Of a stretch of DNA of 64,000 nt, positions 9,122 to 17,870 are shown one piece after another. The notes under the pieces were generated by a model that did not search any database, was not told where the DNA came from, and saw nothing but the letters and a program-made list of their open reading frames with translations. The position numbers and the translations under genes were made by a program. Numbering within the stretch: position 1 is the stretch's first letter; every line of letters starts with the position of its first letter. The DNA is taken from contig JBOFSQ010000102.1 in the NCBI GenBank assembly GCA_051651625.1, forward strand, positions 69,362 to 133,361, read 5' to 3'. Source of the DNA: JBOFSQ01 sp051651625 (lineage in GTDB: Bacteria; Planctomycetota; Planctomycetia; Pirellulales; Thermoguttaceae).

Positions 9122-9252
9122 TGGAAAGTCTCCTTGTGAAAGAAGTGTTGTTGAAACGGGAAATTTATGGAAAATGTCTCACTGGCCCATAGGACATATA
9201 TGCCCTATACGTCCCATAAGATGGTTTTTCATGCGCGAACGACGGAAACCGG

Positions 9253-9672
9253 TTACTTCGCGTCGGTCTTGAGTTCAAAATCTTGCGTGAGACTCTTGTC
9301 ACCGACGGTGACTCGGAGTGTTGACTTCGAGTTATATGCGGCAGGGATATACTGTTCGGTTGATTCGATCATCTCTCCATTTGGAGCGCGTGGGTCGCGT
9401 GGCACTTTGCCCGTTACGCGGGTCGCGGTGATTTGCACCGATTTTTCTCCGGGCTTTATGTGTAGCGAGTAGCTTCCACCTTTGATGCCTCCACCTACTG
9501 GTTCGTTCGTTTTGATATCTACAAGCGAAATCTGGCCGCCATTAAGCGGGGCACCATCGAGCGTCACCCTGCCGGAGAGTTTTGTTCCTTCCGGTGCAGG
9601 AGTACATCCCGCAACCAAACAAACGCCACAGAGCAAGACCAGTACAATCAAAGAATAATATCGCGCCATCAT
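9253..9672 (-). CDS. Small lipoprotein partner of DUF1559 protein (cassette A)
   Basis: About 139 residues from the ATG at 9672, which has an AGAGG five bases upstream; an in-frame start further upstream (9705) would spoil the signal peptide. The lipobox LVAGC ends at Cys23. The rest (SGRVTLDGAPLNGGQISLVD, GSYSLHIKPGEKSVQITATR) is a transthyretin/carboxypeptidase-regulatory-like beta domain, widespread in planctomycete lipoproteins. It starts 50 bases after the first DUF1559 gene and is followed by the second, so the two DUF1559-lipoprotein pairs look like a tandem duplication that has diverged strongly. Confidence 0.8.
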   Translation of the reverse strand: MMARYYSLIVLVLLCGVCLVAGCTPAPEGTKLSGRVTLDGAPLNGGQISLVDIKTNEPVGGGIKGGSYSLHIKPGEKSVQITATRVTGKVPRDPRAPNGEMIESTEQYIPAAYNSKSTLRVTVGDKSLTQDFELKTDAK

Positions 9673-9721
9673 TGCACCTCTAGCAAAATGAAATTGAATA
9701 CCCAACAGTCACAACCAAACA

Positions 9722-10831
9722 TTACGGCAAACCAAGCGATTCACCACCGCGCGTCGTCGAAGCGGCTCGCCATACATCAATGTTAACCGTGGATGGGACA
9801 AACCTAACGCTACCATCCATCAGTGCTGCATTGACGCCACCAGAATGTTTGCTCCGCGCGGTAACAATAGCAAATGGAACCTTCCAATGGTCATCGCTCC
9901 AAGTTTGCACACATGTTCCGGGGTCATCTTGGTCATAACACTTCCGAGCAAGATTGTCTGTTGTACCATTAGGCGCAGAAAAAGTTGTGAACCCAGCCCC
10001 ACCAGCATACCGCGGTATGCCTACATAACCTTTGTAGTCATTACTTTCTGGTGGAACAACCTCGGAGAAGAAGAGAGTGTTGCTAGTACCATCACTCGCA
10101 GCCGCCATTCCGGTGATGAACGGAGTGTATCCTTTTGGAGAAGCTGAATCCGTAAACCGCCCAATGCCAAATGGAGCACCAAGATGCTTGTAGGTGGCAC
10201 TCGTAATGATAGGGGTCTCGCCTACATTTCCATCGTAGCCACCAAGATTAGTATTTCCCATGTTGGCAACGTAAGTATCACGCCAGATACCATAGTCGTT
10301 GTTTCCCGGCTCTGCCATTACAACCTTTGGTGTCGGACACCGTAGTAGCTCGATGTTGGCGCGGCGGAAGTTGTAGTGACCTGTTCCACCATACCTTCCT
10401 ACAGGGTCATTAAAGTTAAGCCCTTCAAAGAGAGCGGTCTGCTCAATGAACGGCAGCACCCGCGAGACCCACGAATGGCTGTCATAGTTGAATGTACCGG
10501 GAGGTGGAGACACATCATAGAAGGTGTAATCATCCGGCAGTCCACCATACGGCAACGAGTTGTTGGTATCGTGGTAGTTGTGCATCGCTAGTGCGATGTT
10601 TTTGAGGTTGCTCGTACACGTCATCCGTCTTGCGGCTTCGCGTGCGGCTTGGACGGCGGGGAGCAAGAGTGCGACCAAGACGCCGATGATCGCTATCACC
10701 ACCAGAAGCTCCACCAGAGTGAAGCCACGAAAGAGAGTGAGAAGTGGTGGTGTGTTGTGTGGTGTGATACCACGTTGAGATTTACGCGGGCTGCGTAAAC
10801 TGCCCCCCCCCCATCTTAACAGGATTGACAT
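9722..10831 (-). CDS. DUF1559 pilin-like protein with G-tract near its start (cassette A)
   Basis: The conserved part begins LFRGFTLVELLVVIAIIG (pilin methylation site) and ends with the DUF1559 block SKHSGGVNAALMDGSVRFV. Unlike its neighbour, the frame has no good start: the only in-frame ATG (10831) lacks a Shine-Dalgarno sequence and is followed by a run of ten G (10803-10812 on the plus strand as C). A second ATG at 10859 has an ideal TAAGGAG six bases upstream but reads in another frame and stops after 25 codons at 10782. Removing one G would join that start to this frame. The gene is therefore either phase-variable, frameshifted, or an assembly error away from being intact. Confidence 0.85.
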   Translation of the reverse strand: MSILLRWGGGSLRSPRKSQRGITPHNTPPLLTLFRGFTLVELLVVIAIIGVLVALLLPAVQAAREAARRMTCTSNLKNIALAMHNYHDTNNSLPYGGLPDDYTFYDVSPPPGTFNYDSHSWVSRVLPFIEQTALFEGLNFNDPVGRYGGTGHYNFRRANIELLRCPTPKVVMAEPGNNDYGIWRDTYVANMGNTNLGGYDGNVGETPIITSATYKHLGAPFGIGRFTDSASPKGYTPFITGMAAASDGTSNTLFFSEVVPPESNDYKGYVGIPRYAGGAGFTTFSAPNGTTDNLARKCYDQDDPGTCVQTWSDDHWKVPFAIVTARSKHSGGVNAALMDGSVRFVPSTVNIDVWRAASTTRGGESLGLP

Positions 10832-10859
10832 CCATCTGATTCAAACGCGCGTTGTACAT
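10782..10859 (-). other. Short leader frame started by the strong RBS upstream of the DUF1559 gene
   Basis: TAAGGAG at 10866-10872 (minus strand) is six bases from the ATG at 10859. The frame encodes 25 residues (MYNARLNQMDVNPVKMGGG...) and ends in TAA at 10782-10784, crossing the G10 tract. With nine G instead of ten it continues into the DUF1559 sequence. This is probably the true start of the pilin-like gene in its ON state rather than an independent leader peptide. Confidence 0.55.
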
Positions 10860-10962
10860 CGTGTTCTCCTTATTCTAAAAGAGTGACATCGAACATAGTT
10901 CGCAGCGGACGCCCGCTGCGTAAAACCACAAGAGAGCAAAAAACTTTTCAGAGCACGAGCGA

Positions 10963-10990
10963 AGTCTAGCACTCGACAAATAGAAGTCAA
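10963..10990 (-). promoter_or_regulatory. Candidate sigma-70 promoter for the DUF1559-lipoprotein cluster
   Basis: On the minus strand TTGACT (10985-10990), a 16-base spacer and TAGACT (10963-10968) lie about 100 bases before the RBS-led ATG at 10859. The leader would carry a hairpin CGCAGCGG-ACG-CCCGCTGCG (10901-10920). Match to consensus is 5/6 and 4/6; no experimental support. Confidence 0.45.
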
Positions 10991-11018
10991 GCGAGGGGTG
11001 GAAAGTTTTTTGTGCCCC

Positions 11019-11963
11019 TCAAGGCGAAACCGCAAACGTCGTCGTGATCTCGTATCCGATAGCGTTGTCGGCAACAGTGGCTAGGCACAGATCGTAGCAG
11101 CGTTCTGCGATGAACGTCTCGATACGTTTGCGTCCCATTGTGAACATCGCCGTTGAGAGTGCGTCGGCCTCGGCGGCGGTCGGCGCGAAGACGGTCACGC
11201 CGAGAACACCAGCGTCGGCGGGGACGCCAGTTTGCGGGTCGATGATGTGTCCAAACCGTTTTCCTGCGTAGCGGAAAAACTGCTTTTGCGTTCCCGAAGT
11301 TGCAAGCGCACGGTCACGCACAACGCAGTGACCGTGCCGCTTTGTCGGGACAACGGGGTGTGCAATACCGATAGTCCAGCCGTCGCTTGCGCCGTCGTTG
11401 CCGTGCGCGATGACGCTACTCATCCCGCCGTGAATCAGGAAGTCACAGGCTCCGTAACGCCGCATAACAACCGCAGCGGCATCGACCGCCATCCCCTTGC
11501 CAATTGCGCCGAACGAAATTCCAACACCCGGTTCGGTAAATCGCACAGTACGATTGGCAACATCAATGACAATGTTTTCCCAACCGACAAGTCTGCGCGT
11601 CGCAGCAATTTCTGCGTCTGTCGGAATACGTCGTTCGCGCTTCGCGCTTCCCCAAAGTTGCGTGAGCGGATAACTCGTGATGTCGAATGCGCCGTCCGTA
11701 GCGACCGTCATTTCTTTTGCCGTCAAAATGAGTTGCATCACCTCATCGCTGACAGTTACCGCAACGTAAGCCGCCGAAGCGTTGAGACGCGCAACAACAC
11801 TGTCGCTCCGAAAGACCGACAGAATCGACTCTAGCCGCGTCACTTCGTCGAGCGCAGCGACAGCGGCGATTGCGACAGAATCGTCTCGCCCGGAGACGAC
11901 CTCAATCTGAAACTCGCCTGCCATCGCGTCGCGCGTGTAGGTGATGATTTTTGAATCGTTCAC
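11019..11963 (-). CDS. apbE: FAD:protein FMN transferase (ApbE family)
   Basis: 314 residues with the ApbE signature elements: SFGAIGKGMAVDAA (FAD/AMP site), the HGGMSSVIAHG segment and GHIIDPQTGVPA near the C-terminus, followed by ADALSTAMFTMG with the metal-binding Asp. ApbE attaches FMN to a threonine of target proteins such as NqrB, NqrC and RnfG outside the cytoplasmic membrane. No signal peptide or lipobox is visible here (MNDSKIITYTRDAMAGEF), so this copy may act in the cytoplasm or lack a classical export signal. No target gene is adjacent. The start codon is GTG. Confidence 0.88.
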   Translation of the reverse strand: MNDSKIITYTRDAMAGEFQIEVVSGRDDSVAIAAVAALDEVTRLESILSVFRSDSVVARLNASAAYVAVTVSDEVMQLILTAKEMTVATDGAFDITSYPLTQLWGSAKRERRIPTDAEIAATRRLVGWENIVIDVANRTVRFTEPGVGISFGAIGKGMAVDAAAVVMRRYGACDFLIHGGMSSVIAHGNDGASDGWTIGIAHPVVPTKRHGHCVVRDRALATSGTQKQFFRYAGKRFGHIIDPQTGVPADAGVLGVTVFAPTAAEADALSTAMFTMGRKRIETFIAERCYDLCLATVADNAIGYEITTTFAVSP

Positions 11964-12010
11964 GATTTGTCTCTGCGGTGTATCCCGTTCACGAAGTTTT
12001 GAGGAGGAGC

Positions 12011-12087
12011 CTCACACAAAGGCACAAAGGCACGAAGGAGTTTTCCTACTTCACTCCTCTCTTCGTGCCTCCGTGCCTTCGTGTGAG
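12011..12087. repeat. Inverted-repeat element, family 2 copy
   Basis: CTCACACAAAGGCACAAAGG and onward (12011-12040) is the inverse of CTTCGTGCCTCCGTGCCTTC and onward (12061-12087). It lies between apbE and the antiporter gene. Same family as 4844, 36381, 45604, 49221 and 56956. Confidence 0.8.
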
Positions 12088-12127
12088 AAAAAAGGGCGGC
12101 TCGCAATGCATGCAATCATGTGAGCAC

Positions 12128-13921
12128 TCACGCTCTACTCTCCGTTCCCGCACGCACTTCGATCATCCGCTGCACTCCGCGGACAATCGCACCGCCCGCT
12201 TCGGATTCTTCGCAGACAATCAAGTTCGCTCCGAGCGACTCCATCTGGTTTGCGTTAACGGTGTAATGACATCGCACGACGACGATGCAGTCACGATTTT
12301 GTTCACGAACAACTTGCACTGTTTCTTGCGCGATTTGATCGCTCGGAACAGTCACGATCACAAGCGAACACCGAGAGAGTTTGGCGATCTCAAGCACCTT
12401 CGGATCGGTCGCGTTCCCAGCAACAGTACGAAACCCTTGCTGTGCGTAGGCGTGAACGTTTACCGGATTCATATCAATAAGGCAGACGTCGAACCCCGAC
12501 ATCTCCAAAAACGAAACTATGCGGCTCCCGACTGGGCCAAGTCCGATGACGATGGCGTATTGGCGGTCGTCGTCGGGGTATAGCGAGTGCGTTTGATGCG
12601 AAACGCCTTCGGAGACGAGGTGCGGCGACGACCACTGAAGCGCGAGCTTGAGTAGAAACGGCGTGAGGATCATCGTCACCATCGCAACGAACAGAACTTG
12701 CTGGTAGAGCACTTCGCCGATTGCCGAACTCCCTTGCGAAAGCAGAATGAACGACAACTCACCAAGCTGCGACAAACCGAGTCCCATCGCAAACGCTGGA
12801 ATCCACGGCAAACCGAGTACACGAAAAGCGATTCCGGCGGCGAACGTCTTCCCGAAAATGCACGCGAGAAGAATTGTCATTGTCGATGCCGGATTGTTTA
12901 TCAGCGTCGTTGGCACAAACAGTGCGCCGAGGGATACGAAAAAGATCACCGCAAACGTTTCACGCATCGGGATCGTGACTGCGGCAATCGACTTCGTAAG
13001 ACGTGTCTCGCTCAAGATGAAACCTGCGGCGAGTGCGCCGAGTGCCGATGGCAGATTGAGGACAAGCCCAACCGACGTGACTCCGATGATTAGCAGCAGC
13101 GTAAAGAGAATTAGCAGTTCAACACTCTTTTGCTGCGCAAGCATCGAGACACCAAAGCGGACAAACACATAACGGAGTGCCACAACAAATAGCGTAAACA
13201 GCACCGCTTCCTTGATCAAAACGCCAAAAGCCACCATCAAGTCTTCGGCAACTTCAGCGTTGGACGTGCCGGTGTGAATCGCCGTCAGTAGTCCGATCAA
13301 GACGAGGAGCGGAACCGTCATCACGTCTTGAAACAAAAGGATTGCAACGGCGCGAAGGCCGTGTGGCGACATAGATTGTCCGAAGTCTTCGAGTGACTTG
13401 AAGACCAAAACCGTAGAACTCAGCGACACCGCCGCACCAATTAATAGACCGCTTTTCCAGTCACCGAGCAGAAACGAACCGATGAGCCACGCTGGAACTA
13501 TCACGCCTAGCATCTGTACCGTACCACCGCACAGAAAGAAATGCCAGACTCGTGAAAGCTCCGACGGCGAAAAGTGAATCCCAATCGAGAACAGTAGCAG
13601 ATTTGCGCCGAGGAGTGCAAGTCCTTCGATGAGTCGTCCTTCTTCGTAGAGTATCGAGCCTTCGCCTTCTTTGACCATCACTTCCACTGGCGGCGCGGAA
13701 TCAGCGTCAACGGATTGTTGTAGAAACGGCTGCACGTCTTTCTCATCTGGCGTAGGGGTGAGAAGGTTAAAGACGCCGGGACCGATCATCGCACCGACGA
13801 TGAGATACCCAACCACCATCGGCATCGCAAATCGGCGACACAACGCCCCCGCGCAGAACCCCGCCGTCAAGATGACGAATATGTCATAAAGCAAAAGCTG
13901 TACAAAAAACTCTTCAGTCAA
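12128..13921 (-). CDS. CPA2 family K+/Na+:H+ antiporter with TrkA-N domain (KefB-like)
   Basis: 597 residues: about 12 membrane segments in the first 400, then an RCK/TrkA-N nucleotide-binding domain beginning AIVIGLGPVGSRIVSFLEMSG with the following acidic residue (LIDMNP) expected for NAD(H) binding. KefB/KefC-like proteins exchange potassium for protons across the cytoplasmic membrane; the ligand that gates this one is unknown. An unusual acidic linker (EKDVQPFLQQSVDADSA) interrupts the first membrane hairpins. The gene lies 9 bases downstream of the flippase gene, so the two may share a transcript. Confidence 0.88.
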   Translation of the reverse strand: MTEEFFVQLLLYDIFVILTAGFCAGALCRRFAMPMVVGYLIVGAMIGPGVFNLLTPTPDEKDVQPFLQQSVDADSAPPVEVMVKEGEGSILYEEGRLIEGLALLGANLLLFSIGIHFSPSELSRVWHFFLCGGTVQMLGVIVPAWLIGSFLLGDWKSGLLIGAAVSLSSTVLVFKSLEDFGQSMSPHGLRAVAILLFQDVMTVPLLVLIGLLTAIHTGTSNAEVAEDLMVAFGVLIKEAVLFTLFVVALRYVFVRFGVSMLAQQKSVELLILFTLLLIIGVTSVGLVLNLPSALGALAAGFILSETRLTKSIAAVTIPMRETFAVIFFVSLGALFVPTTLINNPASTMTILLACIFGKTFAAGIAFRVLGLPWIPAFAMGLGLSQLGELSFILLSQGSSAIGEVLYQQVLFVAMVTMILTPFLLKLALQWSSPHLVSEGVSHQTHSLYPDDDRQYAIVIGLGPVGSRIVSFLEMSGFDVCLIDMNPVNVHAYAQQGFRTVAGNATDPKVLEIAKLSRCSLVIVTVPSDQIAQETVQVVREQNRDCIVVVRCHYTVNANQMESLGANLIVCEESEAGGAIVRGVQRMIEVRAGTESRA

Positions 13922-13930
13922 ATGAACCTC

Positions 13931-15553
13931 TCATTTTCGTAGTCGTGCGAGGATACGGCGACGTTCGTCGCTGCGAAATCCAACCAAGATGACAACAACT
14001 CCATACGACAGCACCGAAAGAATACCACACAAAAACAGCGATGGATATGTGGGTGCCAGAAAACGATACGATATTAACGCCGGTACAATCAGCGAGATCA
14101 GCGCACAGGCGACATTGCAAAACCACGCCGTATAATATCGAATCAGCGAATACGACAAGAGACGACAAGTGATCAGCGGAAACAGAATCCCGCGTCCGAC
14201 AATGCCGGGTAAGAACGTTGCTACTGCGGCAACAAAAAGCGTATCGGCAAAGACGTGATTGACAACGTGGCGACCACAGAGAGTAAATGACGTTGGGTCG
14301 ATGAACTGCGTCACCCAACTTGTGTGCGTCACAAAGAGACACGTCAAGACCAACTTGATCGCCGCTTCACCGACATTTAGATAGGCATAGTAACGGTGTT
14401 TCGCCACTGCGTAAAGGTAATTGATATTTGGCGTTTGAGACCGGAGAAGCCAGATGTAAACGACCGTCACCGCGAGGGCTGGGTAGGCGTCAACCCATTC
14501 GGGGTGTTCCCTTCCGATCCACCGCTGAAGAAATGGTTCGCCCCACGCGATCAGTCCAAACGCGATGAACGTCGCTATGTAGACCGCCGATTTGTGGGCA
14601 AAGCGAAACGTCGAGAGCAGCCCTTCGCGGTCGCCGCGTGTGTGGAGGTGTGTCATCCATGTGGTGCTCCAGTTGAACAGGCTCCACATGAGGTTTGTAA
14701 AATAATCTGCGAGATTGGCAATGACAATCCGATACGGAGTGGTCACGCTGAACGAGACGTAAAATGCGAGAATGATCGCATCGGTCTGAATCAGCATAAC
14801 ATTCCCCATCTGTGAAATACTGGCGAAGACACCATAAGTGAGGAGATTGCGAACGTGATTTTTGTCGAGCACCGAAGGTGCAAGTGCAAGCTCCGGCAGA
14901 CACCGCCGCGCAAGCCAGTAGATCGCCAGTGCATTGAATACCGACATTATTGCCGAAACCAACGCTAGAGCAACGATTCCGCCGCCATTCCAAATTGTAA
15001 AAAATGAAACGAACGCACCGACAAATCGAAAGAAAAAGTTGCGTGATGCTGATAGATGTTGATTGATCGTCCCGATGACAACGCCGGTGAGTGCGTTGGT
15101 TGGGAGTCCGATCAAAAACGACAGTCCGAAGATGACAATCGTTGCGGCGAAGAGGTTGATGTCTTCCATCGCTGGTGCGACCCAGTACATCCCCGCAGCG
15201 ATTGTGAATGAGGCAAGGAGTCCGAGGAAACCGAGTCCGAGATAGAGAAAGAATGCGTTCGCGGCTAGGATACTGCACTCTTTGTTTTCGCCGCGACTGT
15301 GGTGGAGCGTGATGAAACGCGCGACCGCCGCAGCGATGCCAAGGTCGAGGATCGAAAAACACGAAACAAACGCCGCTGCAACCGAAAAGATTCCGTAGAG
15401 ACGATCACCGAGCGTACCGGCGATGTACGGCGTCAGGAAGATGGCGATGCCGACACCGAGTACAAACTCGGCCAGCGCAATCCCCGTCCCACCGAGAAGA
15501 CGGCGCAGGTGGCGTCCTTGCTGTTTGTTATGGTCGCTGTCGTTTGAAGTCAT
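13931..15553 (-). CDS. Polysaccharide flippase / MATE-like lipopolysaccharide exporter
   Basis: About 540 residues, hydrophobic almost throughout with 12-14 membrane segments; the first two follow a charged tail (KQQGRHLRRLLGGTGIALAEFVLGVGIAIFLTPYIAG). This layout is that of the MOP superfamily (Wzx/O-antigen exporters), which move lipid-linked sugar units across the inner membrane. There are no sugar-synthesis genes beside it. I use the ATG at 15553; a GTG 27 bases upstream is also in frame. Neither has a clear ribosome-binding site. It lies immediately downstream of the palindromes at 15582-15652. Confidence 0.8.
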   Translation of the reverse strand: MTSNDSDHNKQQGRHLRRLLGGTGIALAEFVLGVGIAIFLTPYIAGTLGDRLYGIFSVAAAFVSCFSILDLGIAAAVARFITLHHSRGENKECSILAANAFFLYLGLGFLGLLASFTIAAGMYWVAPAMEDINLFAATIVIFGLSFLIGLPTNALTGVVIGTINQHLSASRNFFFRFVGAFVSFFTIWNGGGIVALALVSAIMSVFNALAIYWLARRCLPELALAPSVLDKNHVRNLLTYGVFASISQMGNVMLIQTDAIILAFYVSFSVTTPYRIVIANLADYFTNLMWSLFNWSTTWMTHLHTRGDREGLLSTFRFAHKSAVYIATFIAFGLIAWGEPFLQRWIGREHPEWVDAYPALAVTVVYIWLLRSQTPNINYLYAVAKHRYYAYLNVGEAAIKLVLTCLFVTHTSWVTQFIDPTSFTLCGRHVVNHVFADTLFVAAVATFLPGIVGRGILFPLITCRLLSYSLIRYYTAWFCNVACALISLIVPALISYRFLAPTYPSLFLCGILSVLSYGVVVILVGFRSDERRRILARLRK

Positions 15554-15581
15554 TGTTGATGGGTGTTTGTGTGTTCGCACA

Positions 15582-15652
15582 CTGTGACACGTTACTGTGA
15601 CAAAGAGTTGGGGTTTTTGTCACAGTAACGTGTCACAGCTTGTCACAGTAAG
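15582..15652. promoter_or_regulatory. Perfect 23-bp inverted repeat plus a third half-site
   Basis: CTGTGACACGTTACTGTGACAAA (15582-15604, given here as arm only) is exactly complementary to 15616-15638 across an 11-base loop; the half-motif TGTCACAGTAA occurs again at 15640-15650. It lies between the end of the Fic gene (15664) and the flippase start. The repeated TGTGAC/GTCACA half-sites look like binding sites for a regulator; a terminator for fic is the alternative, since the stem is followed by no T-run on the minus strand. Confidence 0.6.
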
Positions 15653-15663
15653 TTCTCGGATGG

Positions 15664-16725
15664 TCAAAACACGCCGTTTGCAATGGCGTAGGCCTTTGTC
15701 GGGTCGGTGGCCGCCGCCGATTCTTCGCAGACACCTTTCTCGACGAGTAGTTTGAGGTCGCGCTGCAATGTTCGGCGGCTGGTGGTTGGAAACTCGGCTG
15801 CGAGTTCAGACATCGTAACCTTGCCATGCTCAACCATCAAGGCAACCGCTGCCGACTGCCGCTCGTTTAGTTGAAACTGTTTTGCCAAAACGTCGCGACG
15901 AATCGCCCGCTGACCGAGATGTGTCACTTCTCGCATTTGCGTTGCCAAACCTTGCGTGAAATACTCCAGCCAACCGGTCATGTCCATGTTGGTATCGCGG
16001 ACGCTCTGAATCGCCTTGTAAAACGCTGGCCGGTCACGGTCGTAATACTCGCTGATGGTAAAGATTCGTTTGAAGTCGTACCCCGCACGATAAAGGCAAA
16101 GCGTCGAAAGCAGCCGCGAAGTTCGGCCATTCCCATCGACGAACGGGTGGATGTGAACCAGTTGAAACTGCGCGATGCCGCTTACTAAGACGGGGTGAAT
16201 GTCGGTTGTTTCGTTGAGCCATCCGACAAGTTCGCGCATCAAGTCTGGGACATCCTGCGGTGGTGGCGGCGTGTAGACAACTTGCTGCGTCGCGGAATTG
16301 GCGACGAAGTTCTGAACCAAACGATACTCGCCCGGCTTGGCCGCGTCGCCACGAACACCAGTTACAAGCTGACGGTGAATCTCGCGCACAAGTCCTTCGG
16401 TGACCGGCATTCCGCTCCCCAAATAGTCTGCAACGAGATCGAACGCCGTTCGATAGTTTAGCAGTTCACGGACATCGTCAGGATCAGAATTAGGTACGGA
16501 CTTTCCTGCGAAGAGAAGTTCTGCTTGTTCGAGTGTAAGTTGTGTCCCTTCGATGTGCGTTGTGTGATGTGCTTCGAGAAGCAAAGCGCGATGCCCCATC
16601 GCGCGGAGCCAGACTTCCGAAAGCGTTGCCGCCTCAAGAAAACCACGCGCACGCTCAACCTGCGTCAACGCCGATGTAATAGCGTTGGTGATTGTAAACT
16701 TTGGCTTCAACGATGATAGCGTCAT
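15664..16725 (-). CDS. Fic domain protein (AMP-transferase family) with own inhibitory motif and winged helix
   Basis: 353 residues. The active-site motif HPFVDGNGR is complete (His193-Arg201). Residues 55-60 (TTHIEG) match the inhibitory helix motif (S/T)xxxE(G/N), with Glu59 expected to block ATP binding until relieved. The C-terminus (FPTTSRRTLQRDLKLLVEKG) is a winged-helix DNA-binding domain, suggesting autoregulation. Fic proteins usually AMPylate targets; the target here is unknown. It is flanked by palindromes on both sides (15582-15652 downstream, 16731-16917 upstream) and lies near the membrane protein and type IIG enzyme that could form a defence cluster. Confidence 0.9.
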   Translation of the reverse strand: MTLSSLKPKFTITNAITSALTQVERARGFLEAATLSEVWLRAMGHRALLLEAHHTTHIEGTQLTLEQAELLFAGKSVPNSDPDDVRELLNYRTAFDLVADYLGSGMPVTEGLVREIHRQLVTGVRGDAAKPGEYRLVQNFVANSATQQVVYTPPPPQDVPDLMRELVGWLNETTDIHPVLVSGIAQFQLVHIHPFVDGNGRTSRLLSTLCLYRAGYDFKRIFTISEYYDRDRPAFYKAIQSVRDTNMDMTGWLEYFTQGLATQMREVTHLGQRAIRRDVLAKQFQLNERQSAAVALMVEHGKVTMSELAAEFPTTSRRTLQRDLKLLVEKGVCEESAAATDPTKAYAIANGVF

Positions 16726-16730
16726 GTCTC

Positions 16731-16917
16731 AATAACCGGCGGTGAGTGCATCTGCGATAGCGGCAAGCGTAACCGCCGGTGACGCTACCAAGGTAGGCGA
16801 TGGGCTTACACACCCGTCGCGTGCGATAAGTGGCGTCTTACGGACGCTCGTGTTGTGCGCGGCGTCTACTGGCGGTTACGCTTACCGCTCTCGCAGTTGC
16901 ACTCACCGCCGGTCATT
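16731..16917. repeat. Large inverted repeat next to the fic start
   Basis: Arms of 47 bases, 16731-16777 and 16871-16917, are complementary with only four mismatches (they begin AATAACCGGC and end ...GGTCATT). The loop of 93 bases has a further small dyad. No coding potential. The terminal AATAACCGG resembles the ends of family 1 elements. Confidence 0.75.
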
Positions 16918-16976
16918 AAAGTTTTCGACACACGCCGTCCCGTCGGGACGAAGAACAAATGAAATGAATCGCAATG

Positions 16977-17013
16977 CAATAACAGCCGGAATGGAGCGAA
17001 GCGTACTGACGGG
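16977..17013. repeat. Partial copy (one arm) of family 1 element
   Basis: AATAACAGCCGGAATGGAGC and the following bases to TACTGACGG match one arm of the family 1 element (complement of 3879-3917). The other arm is not seen, so this is a remnant. The rest of 16918-17129 shows nothing I can interpret. Confidence 0.6.
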
Positions 17014-17129
17014 CAGTGAAATCGTCGCCAACACAGTCGTATCCGCCCACTTCGCCATTCCCGCGTACTCGGCGGGAATCTAAACCACACGCGACAAGCA
17101 AACGCGGAAACAGCGAATCGTTTGTCAGT

Positions 17130-17870
17130 TTACAGTAGCCCCAAGCGTTTACAAGTCCAATTGCCTAACACGATTGTCACAACACTCAATACTATCCCAC
17201 CCATTATGTACGCTACTGCTGGCACCAACACACTCACCACAATTATCAGAGCACCGGATAATATAACCCCATTTCTAATCCATAACTTCATGCAATTTCC
17301 TGACTCCGTCGGCATTGGATTTTCTCGCAATTTCGCAGCCTTCTTGATGCATAGATTCATAATGTAGCGGGTGAGTTCGCTTCCGCCTGTAATTTCCTCT
17401 GATTCGGCGTTTTTGAAACGTGATGACGCCTCGTCTAACGCTGTTAAGTCACTACCTTTTGGAAGATCAACAGTAAGTTTTGTACGAAAAGGTTTTCCAC
17501 CTCTAATAGAGCGACGTGTCGTTCCGTTAAGTTCTATAAACCGAGCGTCACTGCTGTCAACAGTGAAAATTACCTGCTCGGCATTGGTGGCATTTCTAAC
17601 GAGGGTGTCCTTCAATTCGGTGGCGCAATTGTCATTCGCCCACTTAAAACCCTGCCCATATTCTTCGACAGATTTTGCTTCGTCTGGTGTGAGTTCGCCA
17701 AGCCGCACGGAATACACAACATTGGTCTCATCTATTTGTTCAGCCACAGAAACATATTCTGTCAGTGTTAGAAAATACTCTTTCCGATTTTCGGCGGTGG
17801 TTTGTGTATTTGCCATGAGAATTGATGTCTTGTAAAACAGGAATGACGACGTGGCGAACGTGCAAAACAT
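17130..17870 (-). CDS. Unknown protein with C-terminal membrane hairpin, coupled to the type IIG enzyme
   Basis: 246 residues from an ATG that overlaps the preceding gene's stop region (GTGAATG), implying translational coupling; an internal ATG at 17816 (MANTQTTAENRK) is an alternative. The body (residues 25-195) is soluble and mixed alpha/beta without a family I recognise. Two hydrophobic stretches at about 200-220 and 222-238 form a C-terminal membrane hairpin ending in CKRLGLL. A membrane partner of a restriction enzyme is unusual. It could be an immunity or effector component; no motif supports a specific role. Bases are AT-richer than in the housekeeping genes. Confidence 0.6.
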   Translation of the reverse strand: MFCTFATSSFLFYKTSILMANTQTTAENRKEYFLTLTEYVSVAEQIDETNVVYSVRLGELTPDEAKSVEEYGQGFKWANDNCATELKDTLVRNATNAEQVIFTVDSSDARFIELNGTTRRSIRGGKPFRTKLTVDLPKGSDLTALDEASSRFKNAESEEITGGSELTRYIMNLCIKKAAKLRENPMPTESGNCMKLWIRNGVILSGALIIVVSVLVPAVAYIMGGIVLSVVTIVLGNWTCKRLGLL

